A stretch of DNA of 64,000 nt from Terebella lapidaria. Taxonomy: Eukaryota; Annelida; Polychaeta; Terebellida; Terebellidae. The number at the start of each line of letters is the position of its first letter. Within the stretch, counting starts at the first letter, position 1. Both the position numbers and the translations under genes were made by a program. This document shows, piece after piece, positions 11,563-22,722 of the stretch. Where the stretch lies: the NCBI GenBank assembly GCA_949152475.1, contig OX424567.1, positions 20,237,402 through 20,301,401 of the forward strand, in the 5' to 3' direction. The notes under the pieces were generated by a model. That model was not told the DNA's origin. It ran no database searches and was given only the letters and a program-made list of their open reading frames with translations.

Positions 11563-11847
11563 TGTATCATTACGTTCTGTTTGTGAGTAAACAGCGAGGT
11601 TCACTTTTTTGGACTTTTTCCTAAATTTGTTCTCCAGGAGGATCTGACGGTACCCCTTTTTGAACTGCTTTAGCTCCTCTGCATCAGTACCTACACTCAC
11701 TTTTATTTCATGTTCCTGAAGATCCAAGCTTTCTTTTGGTGTATTGTATGACCACGTAGACCCAATATTTAAAAAAAATGTTGTCATGCGAGTGTACGGG
11801 TCTTGTGTGTGGCGTTCCCTCGTTCCTTTCTGGACGTTCCCCTGCAT
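11563..11847 (-). CDS. Hypothetical 95-residue open frame
   Basis: An ATG-started frame rich in K, E and Q (for example EELKQFKKGYRQILLENKFR) on the reverse strand. Its composition looks protein-like rather than random for such AT-rich DNA. No homologue is recognised, and no TATA, splice site or second copy supports it. It could be an exon or transposon fragment. Confidence 0.25.
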
Positions 11848-12235
11848 ATTACTTCGGATGAGCAGAGGCTCATTTCGGCGCGTACTCCAGAGTTAGCCAC
11901 CCCGTCGCCTCATCGCAACTAGGCATTGCTTATCGTGTAGCTCGTACAAATGATAGATGATTGAACCTCCTTTTATGATGCATATTCGATCAATGCACAT
12001 AGGTGATGCACATAAATGATATAAAACAAATCCCATTGACACCTTATTCCAGTCCAATCACGCGATATACATTATTTCGTCAAATACCTATCATTTCGTC
12101 AAATACCTATAGATTGTGTGAGGTTTGGTTCAGATTTCTAAATTGTTCTCATAGGAAAAATATCAGAAGTCATTTAATGGAGTACATTAAGGGGCTAAGA
12201 GTTGTGAGCTAAAATAATATTGATATGTTCTTCCA

Positions 12236-12418
12236 GTGTTGATTTTTGGTACAAGTTTATTAGTCACACTACATGAAATACTTGAATGTAATGGAATAGT
12301 ACAAAGCGAATCATTCGAAATGCTTCAGAAGCTTTCGAAAGTCATGATTATGCCGTTTTCGGCAAGTAAACTGTTCGTTCACTTGTTATTTGCTCTTGAC
12401 TCCACATCATGGTCATAA
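12236..12418 (+). other. Candidate exon, unknown protein
   Basis: A TTCTTCCAG acceptor precedes the stretch. It encodes FGTSLLVTLHEILECNGIVQ, SESFEMLQKLSKVM and a hydrophobic end, then a stop at 12,416-12,418. The phase agrees with the donor at 11,502. A GC-type donor (GCAAGT) lies inside at about 12,362. No domain is recognised for certain. Confidence 0.3.
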
Positions 12419-12443
12419 TGGTGTAATTTGGATAATTTTTATA

Positions 12444-12645
12444 GCTCACCGTCTCTACGATGACAAATCCCACTGAACACGTTTATACCATTTTCAATCA
12501 GGCGATATGTCTAACGCTGTGGCCGTTAAATTATGACGCCGTAGAAGATAATGATGTCGTTATGATAGTGCTATACCTATTGCTCAGGCGAAGGAAGGGT
12601 GTCCATTATGATGATCCCGATGCCAGCGTCGCGCTGGCCTTCTAA
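12444..12645 (+). other. Candidate terminal exon with one hydrophobic segment
   Basis: A TTTTTATAG acceptor is followed by an open frame to a stop at 12,643-12,645. It encodes TNPTEHVYTIFNQAICLTLW, an acidic link (AVEDND), a short hydrophobic run (VVMIVLYLLL), the basic stop-transfer-like RRRKG and a tail HYDDPDASVALAF. GC is higher than in the flanks. The layout would suit a membrane segment with a cytoplasmic tail. The hydrophobic run is short (about 10 residues), so this is only a suggestion. Confidence 0.3.
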
Positions 12646-12649
12646 GTTT

Positions 12650-13930
12650 GGGTAAAAACAGACCCACGGAGGATAGTCATGAGTGGGCCCGGCCCGGCTC
12701 TGCTATCATTTGTTAAATATAGTAATCTCAACAAAAGGATAACAACACTTTCAAAAATAATATTTCTGATTGTTTCCACAAGATTTTACATTTTAATCTT
12801 GTGAGTAAACGCAAATACTGTGAGAGCTTTGCGATATTTGTTGACTTACCGTAATACATACGCATACAATAGCGCAACGAAAATATTGAGCTAAATTTCT
12901 GATGTTGGCAGAACAATTGTGAAAGGTTGCCAACGTTTATAGTTTACGATATCATGGATATAGAAGTGATAAAATGTGATGACAAATATTTTGTTTACAC
13001 CCAATTAGACGCATAAACTAGCAATTTGATCCAAGACATTGGGCAACATTAAAACCATTGAATGTCTGTGCTCGGATATACATTTATAGATATGTTCTTC
13101 TTTGTTTATTAAATGGAAAATAATGAGCAATTTAATCCAATAAATTAAGATTATTAATCACATAATTTTTCCCATCCCAAAATATTTTCCCATCCCAATA
13201 ATTATCTCCACTGCAGGTTACATTATAAGTAGAGTTTAGGCCACTCTTGTGTTCGACAACATTCCCCTTTTCACTGGATGACACATGACTACATGGACAA
13301 AGTCACGGTCTATTTTCAATACAATGCTTGGCTCGATATACCTTACTGCAATAATTGTCCACAATAAATTTTGTGATACATTCAAATATCATCAGATGAC
13401 ACTGGGAAAAAATGATTGGAATTTTCAGCAAAATGTCTGGCATCTAACATTCTGCCTGAATAGCAATAAATCGTATGACATTTTCATCCGCAATGGTAAT
13501 GAATGATAATGTCAGACCTATTTTATTGTACGTACGACCTTGATAGTAATATACATGTAGCTGTGTGTATATTAGATGTGCTACGTAAGTAAACTGAATA
13601 GCATAGAACCAAAACAAAACTATAAAACTAAACGGAAATATGTTGAATGACAAGTGGCACTGAATGACTTGGGGTACACAATTAGAACAACGGTGAAAAA
13701 TGACCCTCGGATCGGATGGAAGAGTGGGTATGGTTCGTTAATGTTGCACTGGGAAAAATATTGCTTCCAAATGAACAACAAATATGCCTGGTGGCGTATT
13801 ATGGTGCATTAGTTAATGAATATCAAACACTGGATATTACCAGCACCCTGTTCTCTTTTGTTTAGTGCGCCATTCAGAGTTACCTCTAACTAAGTTTACG
13901 TTCAAACATGTATACAGAAATAAGCTGAAA
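12650..13930. other. Gene-poor AT-rich stretch
   Basis: No gene or element recognised. A small direct repeat of CCCATCCCAA occurs at about 13,170-13,200. Confidence 0.3.
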
Positions 13931-13933
13931 TCG

Positions 13934-14017
13934 TGTTGCATCAAATGATACAAAACACCGAGTATGTTGGTAATGTTGTTGCATCAAATGATACAAAACA
14001 CCGAGTATGTTGGTAAT
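13934..14017 (+). repeat. Two-copy tandem repeat, period about 44 bp
   Basis: GTTGCATCAAATGATACAAA...ACACCGAGTATGTTGGTAAT occurs twice in a row with essentially no difference, so the duplication is recent. Confidence 0.9.
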
Positions 14018-14525
14018 TTATACAAACATTCGACATTCTCCATCAGAAACATCAGAAAGTGGCATCTGTTTGACAGAATAAGGGCATATATATAACTATT
14101 GTGTTGTCTTCGTTCGGTCAGAAATGTACGGCAAAATCTATATAACTTTCTCCCAATATGTCTTTAAGACTGGTGGTTAGTAATTTTGGTACAGAGATCC
14201 TTCTCAAAATTTACCGAGGAGCAAAACGAAGCATTTCAGTACTTTGCTCAGAATTCAATTATTCGGTACAAAAACATTTTGGGAAGAGGTATTGTCATGT
14301 TTCATAGGGTTATAATTCTATAACATTACATAGGTTTCCACTTTGATTCAATGTTCTTCCTAAAAAAAAATACATGAACACCAGTTTCGGTTTGCTCCTT
14401 AGCAAATTGTGAGTAGTGTTATAAAGTGCGTTAAGTACGCTGTTGGTTCAGACAAGGACAGGTACCGAGTGCTGATTGGCACCATCTTCATCCGGGACCT
14501 TGGAATACCACTTCAAATTCAATCG

Positions 14526-14533
14526 TATAAAAG
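14526..14533 (+). promoter_or_regulatory. TATA box of the two-exon gene
   Basis: TATAAAAG lies 66 bp upstream of the ATG at 14,599. A T-rich initiation region follows about 25-35 bp downstream. Confidence 0.4.
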
Positions 14534-14598
14534 CAGTCCGTCTTTGATCTCCCATTCTCTTTTTTTATTTCACATGCCTATTTTGTTCCCTAATGTCA

Positions 14599-15656
14599 AT
14601 GCCAAGTCCCATCACGGTGGAGTTTGTTACAAATGAAATCCAACAAGGTCGTTCCCAGATTGATCGTGCATGTATATATGATTATCTCAGTGTGATAACG
14701 CTGTCCAGTAGGTATTGAATATTCCCCAGACCATGCGAGTAATCTGTGTTATTACTTTCCAATAGGTTAATCATGAAGAAGCCAAGCAGTGCCCCTGAAA
14801 TGAAAAAATAGGGAAATAACACCGCCAAGGGGGCATGTCTGCGACAAAGCTGATTAAGTTTGACTGTCCTTGCACTCGCTATATGATTTAACATATTCAT
14901 GTACAGTGTAATCTGTATAAACCGGATCTCTAGGGGACCAGGCAAAAAATCCGATATGGACAGAACGCCGGTTTATCAAGAGTTTCAAGAGAGAGTGCAT
15001 CGATGTGCTCACCCAATATGTGCAAATAACAGCTGCCTACATTTTGTACTGCGGAACTGTACATAACATAATGTAATCAAACCATTTTAAGTAGTTACAA
15101 AGTTTATGGACATCAGTAAAATATTATGTTACTTGTATTAGGTGGATGGATTTATATAGTTTTGTTGAAAAACATTCAATTAAATAATTTGAGTCAATTG
15201 GATACAAAATGTAGGTTTTCTATCGACGTCATCATAATCTGATGCAATTGGCAACATGTCGATTATAACATCTTATAACCACTTGCAGAATACAGCACAC
15301 ACAAAGTTTGGAATAAACGATCTACTTATCATTGGCATGAATTATACAACGAGAACGTTTCCGTGGAGGAGGTGATATTTTGGGACACTGTTTCCATTGA
15401 GACAAGATTGTATGATGCAATAGATTTGCCTGATTTTATAGTATGCGCTGATAGAATCATTTTGAACAATACGAGTAAAGGTAAACCATACATTCGGCAG
15501 TTCACAGTCTTCAAACGACCCCTAACTGACGAAGTTCAGTCTGTGTTATTTACAATTCTGGACCGCCATATTCCTGATGCTGTTGTATTCAAACAAAAAA
15601 ACGCAGCTTTTGGCATCGGTCTGCGACCTGATAAAGCAAGGCTGATTGCCAATTAG
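14599..15656 (+). CDS. Two-exon gene for an unknown 158-residue protein (joined 14,599-14,707 and 15,289-15,656)
   Basis: Exon 1 starts MPSPITVEFVTNEIQQGRSQ and is open for 36 codons plus one base up to a donor GTAGGT at 14,708. Exon 2 follows the acceptor TTGCAG (15,283-15,288), restores the phase, and runs 121 codons to TAG at 15,654-15,656. It contains WNKRSTYHWHELYNENVSVE, VIFWDTVSIETRLYDAIDLP and ends FGIGLRPDKARLIAN. There are two N-glycosylation-type NxS/T sites but no clear signal peptide. No stops or shifts are seen, in contrast to most coding-like pieces here. The intron carries a mariner-type remnant at 14,904. I do not recognise the family. The splice choice is inferred from phase and signals only. 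Confidence 0.5.
14904..14985. mobile_element. Mariner-type MITE remnant
   Basis: After TA, the sequence CAGTGTAATCTGTATAAACC, then CCGGATCTCTAGGGGACCA and GCCGGTTTATCAAG has the layout of small Tc1/mariner MITEs (CAGTGTAACCTG... TCCGGTTTA). The right end is degraded. Confidence 0.55.
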
Positions 15657-15835
15657 ACGCAATGGTTTCAAAATATTGGAGTAACCCCGGTTTGGACAAT
15701 ACAATATGGCCGGTTGGGTCAAAGGAATGGACAATATGATTTGCAAACTACACAAAAAATGCTCTTCCTAAAAACATTATAGGACAGGTTTGCCATCTTA
15801 ACACATGTAAGTTGATCTACATGACATTTTGAGGC

Positions 15836-16010
15836 AGTACTTCGCTGGCATAAGACAGATGGTTCCTGATATCGCCTGAGAACTATGAGTTTTGCAAATT
15901 GTGCTCTATGTCCTGTCAACACCATAGCCAAATAACTCGTAAAATGATTTATCATGCGTCACAAGCTTTTACGTATATAATCCCGAGATGTACTCTCATC
16001 CTTTCACATA
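15836..16010 (+). repeat. Dispersed duplicated block P, copy 1
   Basis: Matches 33,345-33,600 and 42,335-42,540 on the same strand and 28,480-28,790 in reverse. Shared landmarks are CATAAGACAGATG, TTTTGCAAATTGTG and CAAATAACTC followed by GATGATTTATC. No coding function is seen. The copies belong to duplicated gene-flanking DNA. Confidence 0.65.
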
Positions 16011-16394
16011 TTTATTTACTTATTGATTTTGGATTCAAATGATGTATTGATTTATCACAGTTATGAATGAGGTAATTATTTATGAAGCAGGTATCAGTGA
16101 TCTCTTCATGCACGAGAATTTCAATTTTTGGATTTTCAATGTCACATTTCAATGACAGGACATAAAATTGGAATTTCAACAAGAGTGAGATATACGTTAC
16201 ATGTACGAATATCCCACTGTCATCAAATAAATATTTTATGAAGGAATCCTAATTGTGTCTCAATGTCGCAGCTACGAAAACAAATCTCCCACCCAATTCA
16301 TACCTCCATCATACCGAGCTCCATCCCCATCTAAACCTCTCCTTTGACAAAAGAATACTCCCCGTTATATCTCACCAAAGGCTTGTGTCTAAAC

Positions 16395-16607
16395 GATGTG
16401 ACACACGACGTCATTCATGGGCCTTTTAACATAAAAAGGTAAAGTGTCACACGCTCATTCTGAGTCGAGATACCGGATAAGTGATAGCAGATGCAACTGT
16501 CCCCAAGAACTAAACGTTTGACTTTGTAAGGAAGGGTGCCGAGAGTATTAAGGCACACAACGATATTGCTCTATAACTAGACATTTAAGAAAGGAAACCA
16601 AGAGAAA
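16395..16607 (+). promoter_or_regulatory. 5' region and non-coding first exon of a small gene, copy 1
   Basis: A block with GACGTCATTCATGGGC (CRE-like TGACGTCA relative) then TTTAACAT is conserved at 46,146 and, reversed, at 40,805-40,822. Conservation continues about 200 bp to a splice donor: GTAAAT at 16,608 here, GTAAGT at 46,285, and a degraded GTGCAA in the 40.6-kb copy. The next acceptor, TAG at 17,028-17,030, lies directly before an ATG. I infer a promoter plus 5' UTR exon. Confidence 0.4.
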
Positions 16608-17030
16608 GTAAATGCAAATGATGTACGGTTTTTGACAAGATTGATTGAACTTGATTGATTGATATAAAATTCTTAACAATATCCACTGTATGGGAATGCC
16701 TTTTGGTTACTTTTTGTGTGCATATTGTGGATCGTATTTAAAACTACTCATCTGTGTCAAAAGGATTGGAAAATTTCGTGTTCACGTCTGTAACATAATG
16801 CTATGCTAAAACGTCATTACTTCCGTTTGATTGAAGTATATTGAACGGCACAATAGGGGAATGCACGGATCTCCAGAAGTCATTGCTTTTCATTGTGACA
16901 AACTTAGTTCTCGGGGTTAACGCCGGATATCCTGGTTTTTATAACTGATTCATTGAGCGTCATCATGCATACATGCGTACAATGCATTATGTGAAAGCAT
17001 TAAGCTGATGTATATATACAAATTGTGTAG

Positions 17031-17267
17031 ATGATACTTGTACTACTTGTCATACTTGGCAAGGATATAAATGTCCTGATTAGTGGTAGAGGGAGGCATG
17101 ACGGGCATGAACTAATTGGCAAAGCACCGGTTGATCCGTTACTCGAAGCACTTGAACGGAACAATACCACGAATTTCCATGTGTATATCTGGCACTGTCG
17201 TGGGAAAGTTATTTTTTCCTGGGAAACAAGCCACGTCAAAATTCCTCGAGATTGCAGCATAAACTAG
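17031..17267 (+). CDS. Small gene of the 'EFPC' family, coding exon, copy 1 (probably frame-damaged)
   Basis: ATG follows immediately on the acceptor AATTGTGTAG, as in the paralogue at 40,205. The open frame has a short hydrophobic start (MILVLLVILG) and VDPLLEALERNN. The paralogues at 40.1 and 52.1 kb share the reading Y(H/D)EFPCxY. Here that motif (YHEFPCVYLALSW) lies in a neighbouring frame after the ERNN segment, so this copy is either shifted or uses a different C-terminal half. The 78-codon frame ends at TAA 17,265-17,267. The product might be secreted. The function is unknown. Confidence 0.4.
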   Translation: MILVLLVILGKDINVLISGRGRHDGHELIGKAPVDPLLEALERNNTTNFHVYIWHCRGKVIFSWETSHVKIPRDCSIN

Positions 17268-18289
17268 CATTCTAGCTGATGACTCATTTGTTTTGTTCAT
17301 GATGCGTTCACACGATTCCCAGGATTACCCTGGAAAATCTCATTGTCAGAAACGATTTTCTACTCATTGCACGGGAACTGTTTCATCCAAAAAAGTCGAG
17401 CAAAAGTGGGACATTGCTATATCAGCTTTTTACATTTTACTCAAGTTGATAGCGTTAACCTGATTCATTGGAAGACATTGAGAAAAAACGCAGACAAAAA
17501 ACAGATACAGTTGTATCCATGGTGCCCATCTTTGAACTCTTACCCCGAACGCAGTGAATGAGAAGAGTGTAGTTTCGATGAGATCAAAACCAGGAGAGTG
17601 TGGTTGTGTATTTCTTGAGGTAGTGAAAGAGTGCAGAATAACTGAATAAAAAGTGTAGACACTACGTGTCGTCACAACAATACACTAACCCTTACATCTA
17701 ATAACATAATCACACGGAAAACAAAACAAAAATGTTCCACGCAGAACAAACAATGTTATAATATAATAAAACTCTGGTCACTGTGAATAATAATCTTCAA
17801 TGACCGAATTGTTTGGTTACAGGATTCTTATTCTTGAAAAGCTTGACGAAATATCGTGGAACAACATCAGTGCAAACAGATCGTATAACACCAATACACC
17901 ACCCAGCATACTTACAAAAATACAGAGCCACTTCAAAGCGATGACCACACAGTAATTGTTATACCAGAATGATAGGGTGTTATATTGGGGTCAAAAGGGT
18001 TGAATAGTCCTGGCACATAGGATCCAGATCATTACTACTCATTCCGGCCTGACCTCACAAGAGTGGCAAGTGGATGGCTTTATTTGTTCGCCTGTTGCTG
18101 GGTCCAACAGTCATCAATATTCAGATCATTACACTTCAGTTTTTACATGCTAATGCGATTACTGAATACTGTAGACTGAATGTATTTGCTATATACAGGG
18201 TACTGAGTAATCAGCATTCTAGAACTATACTCATTTTTACACACGACGTGTACTTGTGGGTGTGCCAAGCGTATCATACATAATATTAC

Positions 18290-18335
18290 ATCATCAAAAT
18301 CTGGTTATTAGGGGTAATAGGTTGATACATACATT
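18290..18335 (+). repeat. 3' end of an R1 A unit
   Basis: TCATCAAAATCTGGTTATTA followed by GGTAATAGGTTGATACATAC matches the constant 3' end of R1. The upstream part is missing. Confidence 0.6.
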
Positions 18336-18470
18336 AGCCAGAAAACGTGGCTAAATGACGAAGCATGTGATGCAATTTAGGGCATAGTAATTTCCAATTT
18401 TATGATCATAATGCCTAGGGCCATGGCTTGGTTTTTACTAGCTGTTGAGAATAATATTTTTTCTTAATTG

Positions 18471-18830
18471 TTATCGGGCTTGGTTATGTTGAATTATGTT
18501 GCAGCCGATTTCCGGGAAAGACAACAAGTGTTGTAGTAGAATACCAAACACACTGACATTCATGACACTGAGATTCATTTTAGTGGAAATCATTGATATG
18601 GGTGTTCTGACGCAAATGAATCGCACATAAACCGGGACACGTTTGTTTTGCTGCATTATTGATTTTTTTTCATGAAATGTTAGTACACGAAAAGGATGAC
18701 AAAATATCTCCAAGGTCATTATTTCATGTTCAATGAGTTTTATCAAATGCTCAATCAGTGGTCTTACACGTTGAGTATAATGCCTCTCCTGTTCTGACGA
18801 AAAATGTTATTGTTCCGGACAATGGCATGA
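18471..18830 (-). pseudogene. Fragment of an unknown protein family (IKLIEHEI motif), left-arm copy
   Basis: On the reverse strand the reading RPLIEHLIKLIEHEIM is shared with 37,400-37,470 (PLVEQLIKLIEHEIM) and with 32,478-32,515 (MVEQTIKLIDHEI). Substitutions are conservative (I/V, H/Q, E/D), which suggests that this segment was under protein selection in the ancestor. The downstream part (VYVRFICVRTPISM) is shared with 37,570 in one frame. Other parts agree better in a second frame, so the copies are damaged. No domain is recognised. Confidence 0.45.
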
Positions 18831-19499
18831 ATACCAACTAAAACCGTAAGTAGTTATGTTAGCCATAGCCTCTTGATTATGCCTGATTGATGTCGATTGA
18901 TATTGGGCTACCATTGGTGATTCTTATATTGCACTCATCGGCAGATTTGATGTCACATCACAAAGAACCAGATTTTCGGAATTACACATAGATGATATGT
19001 GCGTATACCCAAAAGAATAAGCCATCTTCCAGAGAAACAGGAAAAAATAGCTGAAACGTCACATAATTTAAAGCTGCTGGAAGTTTCATATCTTTCAAAC
19101 TTGTGTAATCATTTGGGTATTTTTGTTGTTTGATCCCTGGCTTGCTGAACTGGATGGGTCTAGTCTTTTTGGTTTTTCATGTTCTCATATAACATGTGAG
19201 AGGGTGAGATAGTCCAGACCCAAAAACCGAAAACAAACCCCTTAGGATAGAAGTATAATCAGTACCAATCATAGATCAAAATGTGATTGAGACATTACAT
19301 ACAGTATATTATGAAATCCGTATAAGAACACCCGAGCAACTTTCATAAGCATGCTGGTATCCCCCATATAATGACTAAGATTCCCCAGTTTTGGCCAGTG
19401 CAGAAAACTTGTCACGACAGCTGAGTCCTGGTATACTTCCTTTGATTGTTTACATGTCATACACATTGGGTACACCTAAGAATTGTTTGATTATTTCCT

Positions 19500-19930
19500 A
19501 AAACAAGCGAACAACATATTGTTCACTTGTCCGAGACGCCCAAGAAATTCAGCTACCACCAGGACATACAGGCAAATGCCCACACCACCACGGTGGAATA
19601 CCTCATGCGGGACAATCCCTCGCAGCTACAACAATATATGTTTCAACTTCAAGATGTTGTTTGTAAGAAAACTACCAAACTCAAAACAACCTTAGACGCT
19701 CGCGAAAAAAAGCCAAAGATAAAACACTAGACATCTCTGTATACACATCTCGCCTGGACACCTCGACCACCAACGCAGGAAGCAGCCGCCCTTTCCCCGA
19801 CAGACGTGGGACTAACTCTTCAACAGGCGGATCAACACGCCGGACCCCAGACAACCAAAACAGGAGACCACAGGGTACCAACAGGCCCAGAACAGACGAC
19901 GCCATCTATTGTCATCATCATTCGTCACAT
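19500..19930 (+). mobile_element. Possible retroelement gag or ORF1 remnant
   Basis: A GC-richer island. Its predicted protein text is rich in Q, T, R and P and ends in a C/H-rich patch, as in nucleic-acid-binding ORF1 or gag products. No polymerase is adjacent, and the family cannot be named. It looks broken and old. It could equally be a host gene fragment. Confidence 0.25.
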
Positions 19931-20191
19931 TCAAGATGCCACATAATAATTCAGTGTTAATTCATCCAGTTGACACTTCTCAGTCAGTGATCAAATGAAT
20001 TAGTATTTTTGTATCTTGTCATCAATGGTAGTAATCTATTGTCCTTGTTCTTATAAACAGTCCAAAAATTACACCCTTCCTCTTCTTGATGTTTCGTATT
20101 TTTTGTAAGACCTATTCTGAGGATCCCTTAGTGCTGGAAAGTGGTGCTTTATCTACTTTTATTAATTTTGCAGTTAACGAGTGAATGAAGG

Positions 20192-20526
20192 TCATGTAAT
20201 TTCATTCATATATTGGTCATATTTTTTGTGTGAATACCCAATGCAATATTCAACAGCGCTGTGAATTCGATTAATCATACATGTTATAGAATCCACATGA
20301 TCGGGGTGAAAATGTGGCACGGTGTAACCAGCATGAAAAGGATGCACGTTATGCATTCCACCTGACATATTCGCGAAGGGAACACACTGCAACATGCATA
20401 TCATCTGTCCATCAGCTGATGTATTGTAGATGACTATGTCTCGATAGATGAACAGACAATAATTATTAATGCACGAGATACATGTAAGATGGGGGACCAA
20501 CACAAGAATAGCACTGATTCGATTCC
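20192..20526 (-). pseudogene. C-terminal exon of an unknown gene ('YDQYxNEIT' family), left-arm copy, cut by an insertion
   Basis: Reads WNRISAILVLV, then FANMSGGMHNVHPFHAGYTV, and ends KKYDQYMNEIT-stop. The right-arm copy (34,530-34,858) has the matching WNRISALLVL, FASMPDGVCNVHSFHVGHTV and KTYDQYKNEIT-stop, but in two frames. The pattern of conservative replacement points to a real protein. The upstream part of the exon is cut off by the CACTGGGG element at 20,532; its continuation should lie beyond 27,092. The family is not recognised. Confidence 0.5.
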
Positions 20527-21802
20527 AACTCCACTGGGGGGAACACATGATGCGGTAACTGCAGTTACCGAATCATTTTCAGAATGGACGCGGCGTGTAC
20601 GTATATTTAAATTGTGTGTTTTTGGCATTTATATTGTATATTACCGCTATTTTTTGGTCAATATTTTCTGATTTGTCTTGCCTGAACCAAATACTTGCCT
20701 GTAATTTCATTGATATGACTGTTTATAAATGTCGTAGCTTCAGCTAAATTGATTCGGTAACTGTGACATTGGGATTCGGTAACTGACAGTTCTTCAGACC
20801 AATGAGATCCATTCTCAGCACGTGTGAACGACCCCTGCACCGGTTGAAAATGTGTATTGTTGGTAATGATAATGTACATGTACAACCATTTTGGTTGAAA
20901 TTTCATAGTCTGTAGTGTTTGTAGCAGACGTGTCGGTGATCGAAGTGGGCAGCTTCACACTTTATTGAATCGTTACTAAGGAGGCCGTGAAAAAAGCTAA
21001 TCGGTAATTTACTTGGACACCTGATCCTTTTTACCTATCAGAGTCTTTATTTCGTCAAAATAATGGCCTGTTTTTTTTCTACAGGGAAGGAAGGGGTCAA
21101 GGGAGGGAAATACATAATACCGTATGTGTTACTAGAGTTGTAGTGTACTATGAAAGAATACTAATATCCCTATACACGGGAATATATGGTATATAGATCT
21201 GCAAAACATATATCATGTCATCCTATTTTTTTTACAGACAAGGGAAAAACTACATGGATGTCAGTGGTAAGTATCATACAGAAGAGCATGTTTATTCTAT
21301 AGCCACATTAATGTTGAGATTAATGATAACTCGTTTGAGTTTTGTTTACTTTTTGTTCATTTGTAGATTGTCCATTTGAACTTGAATTTCTTTTTTTAGT
21401 TCGAGGTGATTCCAACTTGCGTGTTAGTTTGTTATATCTATTTGAAAGGCCAAATCTAGCTGAAAATAGCTTAGAGTGATCATGATTTGCTGGGATGCTC
21501 GCTTAACCGGAGCACTTGATCTCACACTCAGCTGGCTGTGTGTCTGTGATGTTCACATGGCTTTGACTTTGATACTTTAGCATGTTTAGTATCACTCGGA
21601 TTTGACTACTCATACGGAATCATCAAATTCGTCCATGGATTCGGTTTTGGAATATGAATTTGTCTGTTTGTCGGTATCCATTTCTACTTTTGCAGCACAA
21701 TGCCGGAAAATTTCAAATTAAGTGCTCCCACATTTATTGCAATAATAGCGGATAAACCTACTATCATCTGAGAAGAGATAGAAAATAATTTTGGAATTGG
21801 GT

Positions 21803-22453
21803 ACTTTTGTACTTGTCATATATCTATTCCATGGGGTTAGTTTCAGATTTTTAAATTGTTTTCATAGGTTGTTGGGCAGTTGTATACTAATTCCATCAGG
21901 TGTACAGTAGAAACAACTACATTTAACACACTGTCTGCCCCTGATGACGCCAGTGTGTCTTTGAATTAACTATTTGGTCGGGCTTTGTTTCTATTGCAAA
22001 ATGTTGTATTTTACGTTTCTTATTGGCATCATCAAAATCTGATTGTATTGGTGGTAATAGATTGATACTTACATTCATACCACTGAGTCGGTGTCACTGC
22101 TGGCGGACGTTAAATCTGTCCCCGAGGATACCATCAACTCAGTAGCCTTCTGGCTTGTTATTGGGTACTTTTGTACTTGTCATATATCTATTCCATGGGG
22201 TTAGTTTCAGATTTTTAAATTGTTTTCATAGGTTGTTGGGCAGTTGTATATGGGCAGTTGTATACTAATTCCATCAGGTGTACAGTAGAAACAACTACAT
22301 TTAACACACTGTCTGCCCCTGATGACGCCAGTGTGTCTTTTAATTAACTATTTGGTCGGGCTTTGTTTCTATTGCAAAATGTTGTATTTTACGTTTCTTA
22401 TTGGCATCATCAAAATCTGATTGTATTGGTGGTAATAGATTGATACTTACATT
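21803..22453 (+). repeat. R1 cassette A-B-A, 364-bp period
   Basis: Two A units start at 21,803 and 22,167, exactly 364 bp apart, separated by the B spacer (CATACCACTGAGTCGGTGTC ... AGTAGCCTTCTGG). The second A has a 14-bp internal duplication (GGGCAGTTGTATAT). It lies inside the CACTGGGG element. Same unit as 38,478-39,488, with scattered base differences. Confidence 0.85.
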
Positions 22454-22722
22454 ACTCCACAAATGTCTGAAAAATCGAAGTCATTTTGTTTCAAATATGT
22501 GTCAGTTACGGAATCATTTCATGATCTGTACTTTGAGTTACCGAATCAAGACAAGTCAGTTACCGAATCCTCGCCGATTTTTATAAAGAGCCATATCAGT
22601 GAATTGACACATGGGACCCGGCAGAATCTCACCCGATTTCGTTCAAATACGACATATGAGTAAATACTGACCAAAAACGAGCGCTAATATACGTTTTAAA
22701 TGCAATAACACACAATTTAATA

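Noticed and set aside
15303-17267. Homology between exon 2 of the 14.6-kb gene (VIFWDT) and the 17.1-kb gene (VIFSWET)
   Set aside because: The resemblance is limited to a few residues and depends on which frame of the 17.1-kb copy is used; not strong enough to claim a common family.
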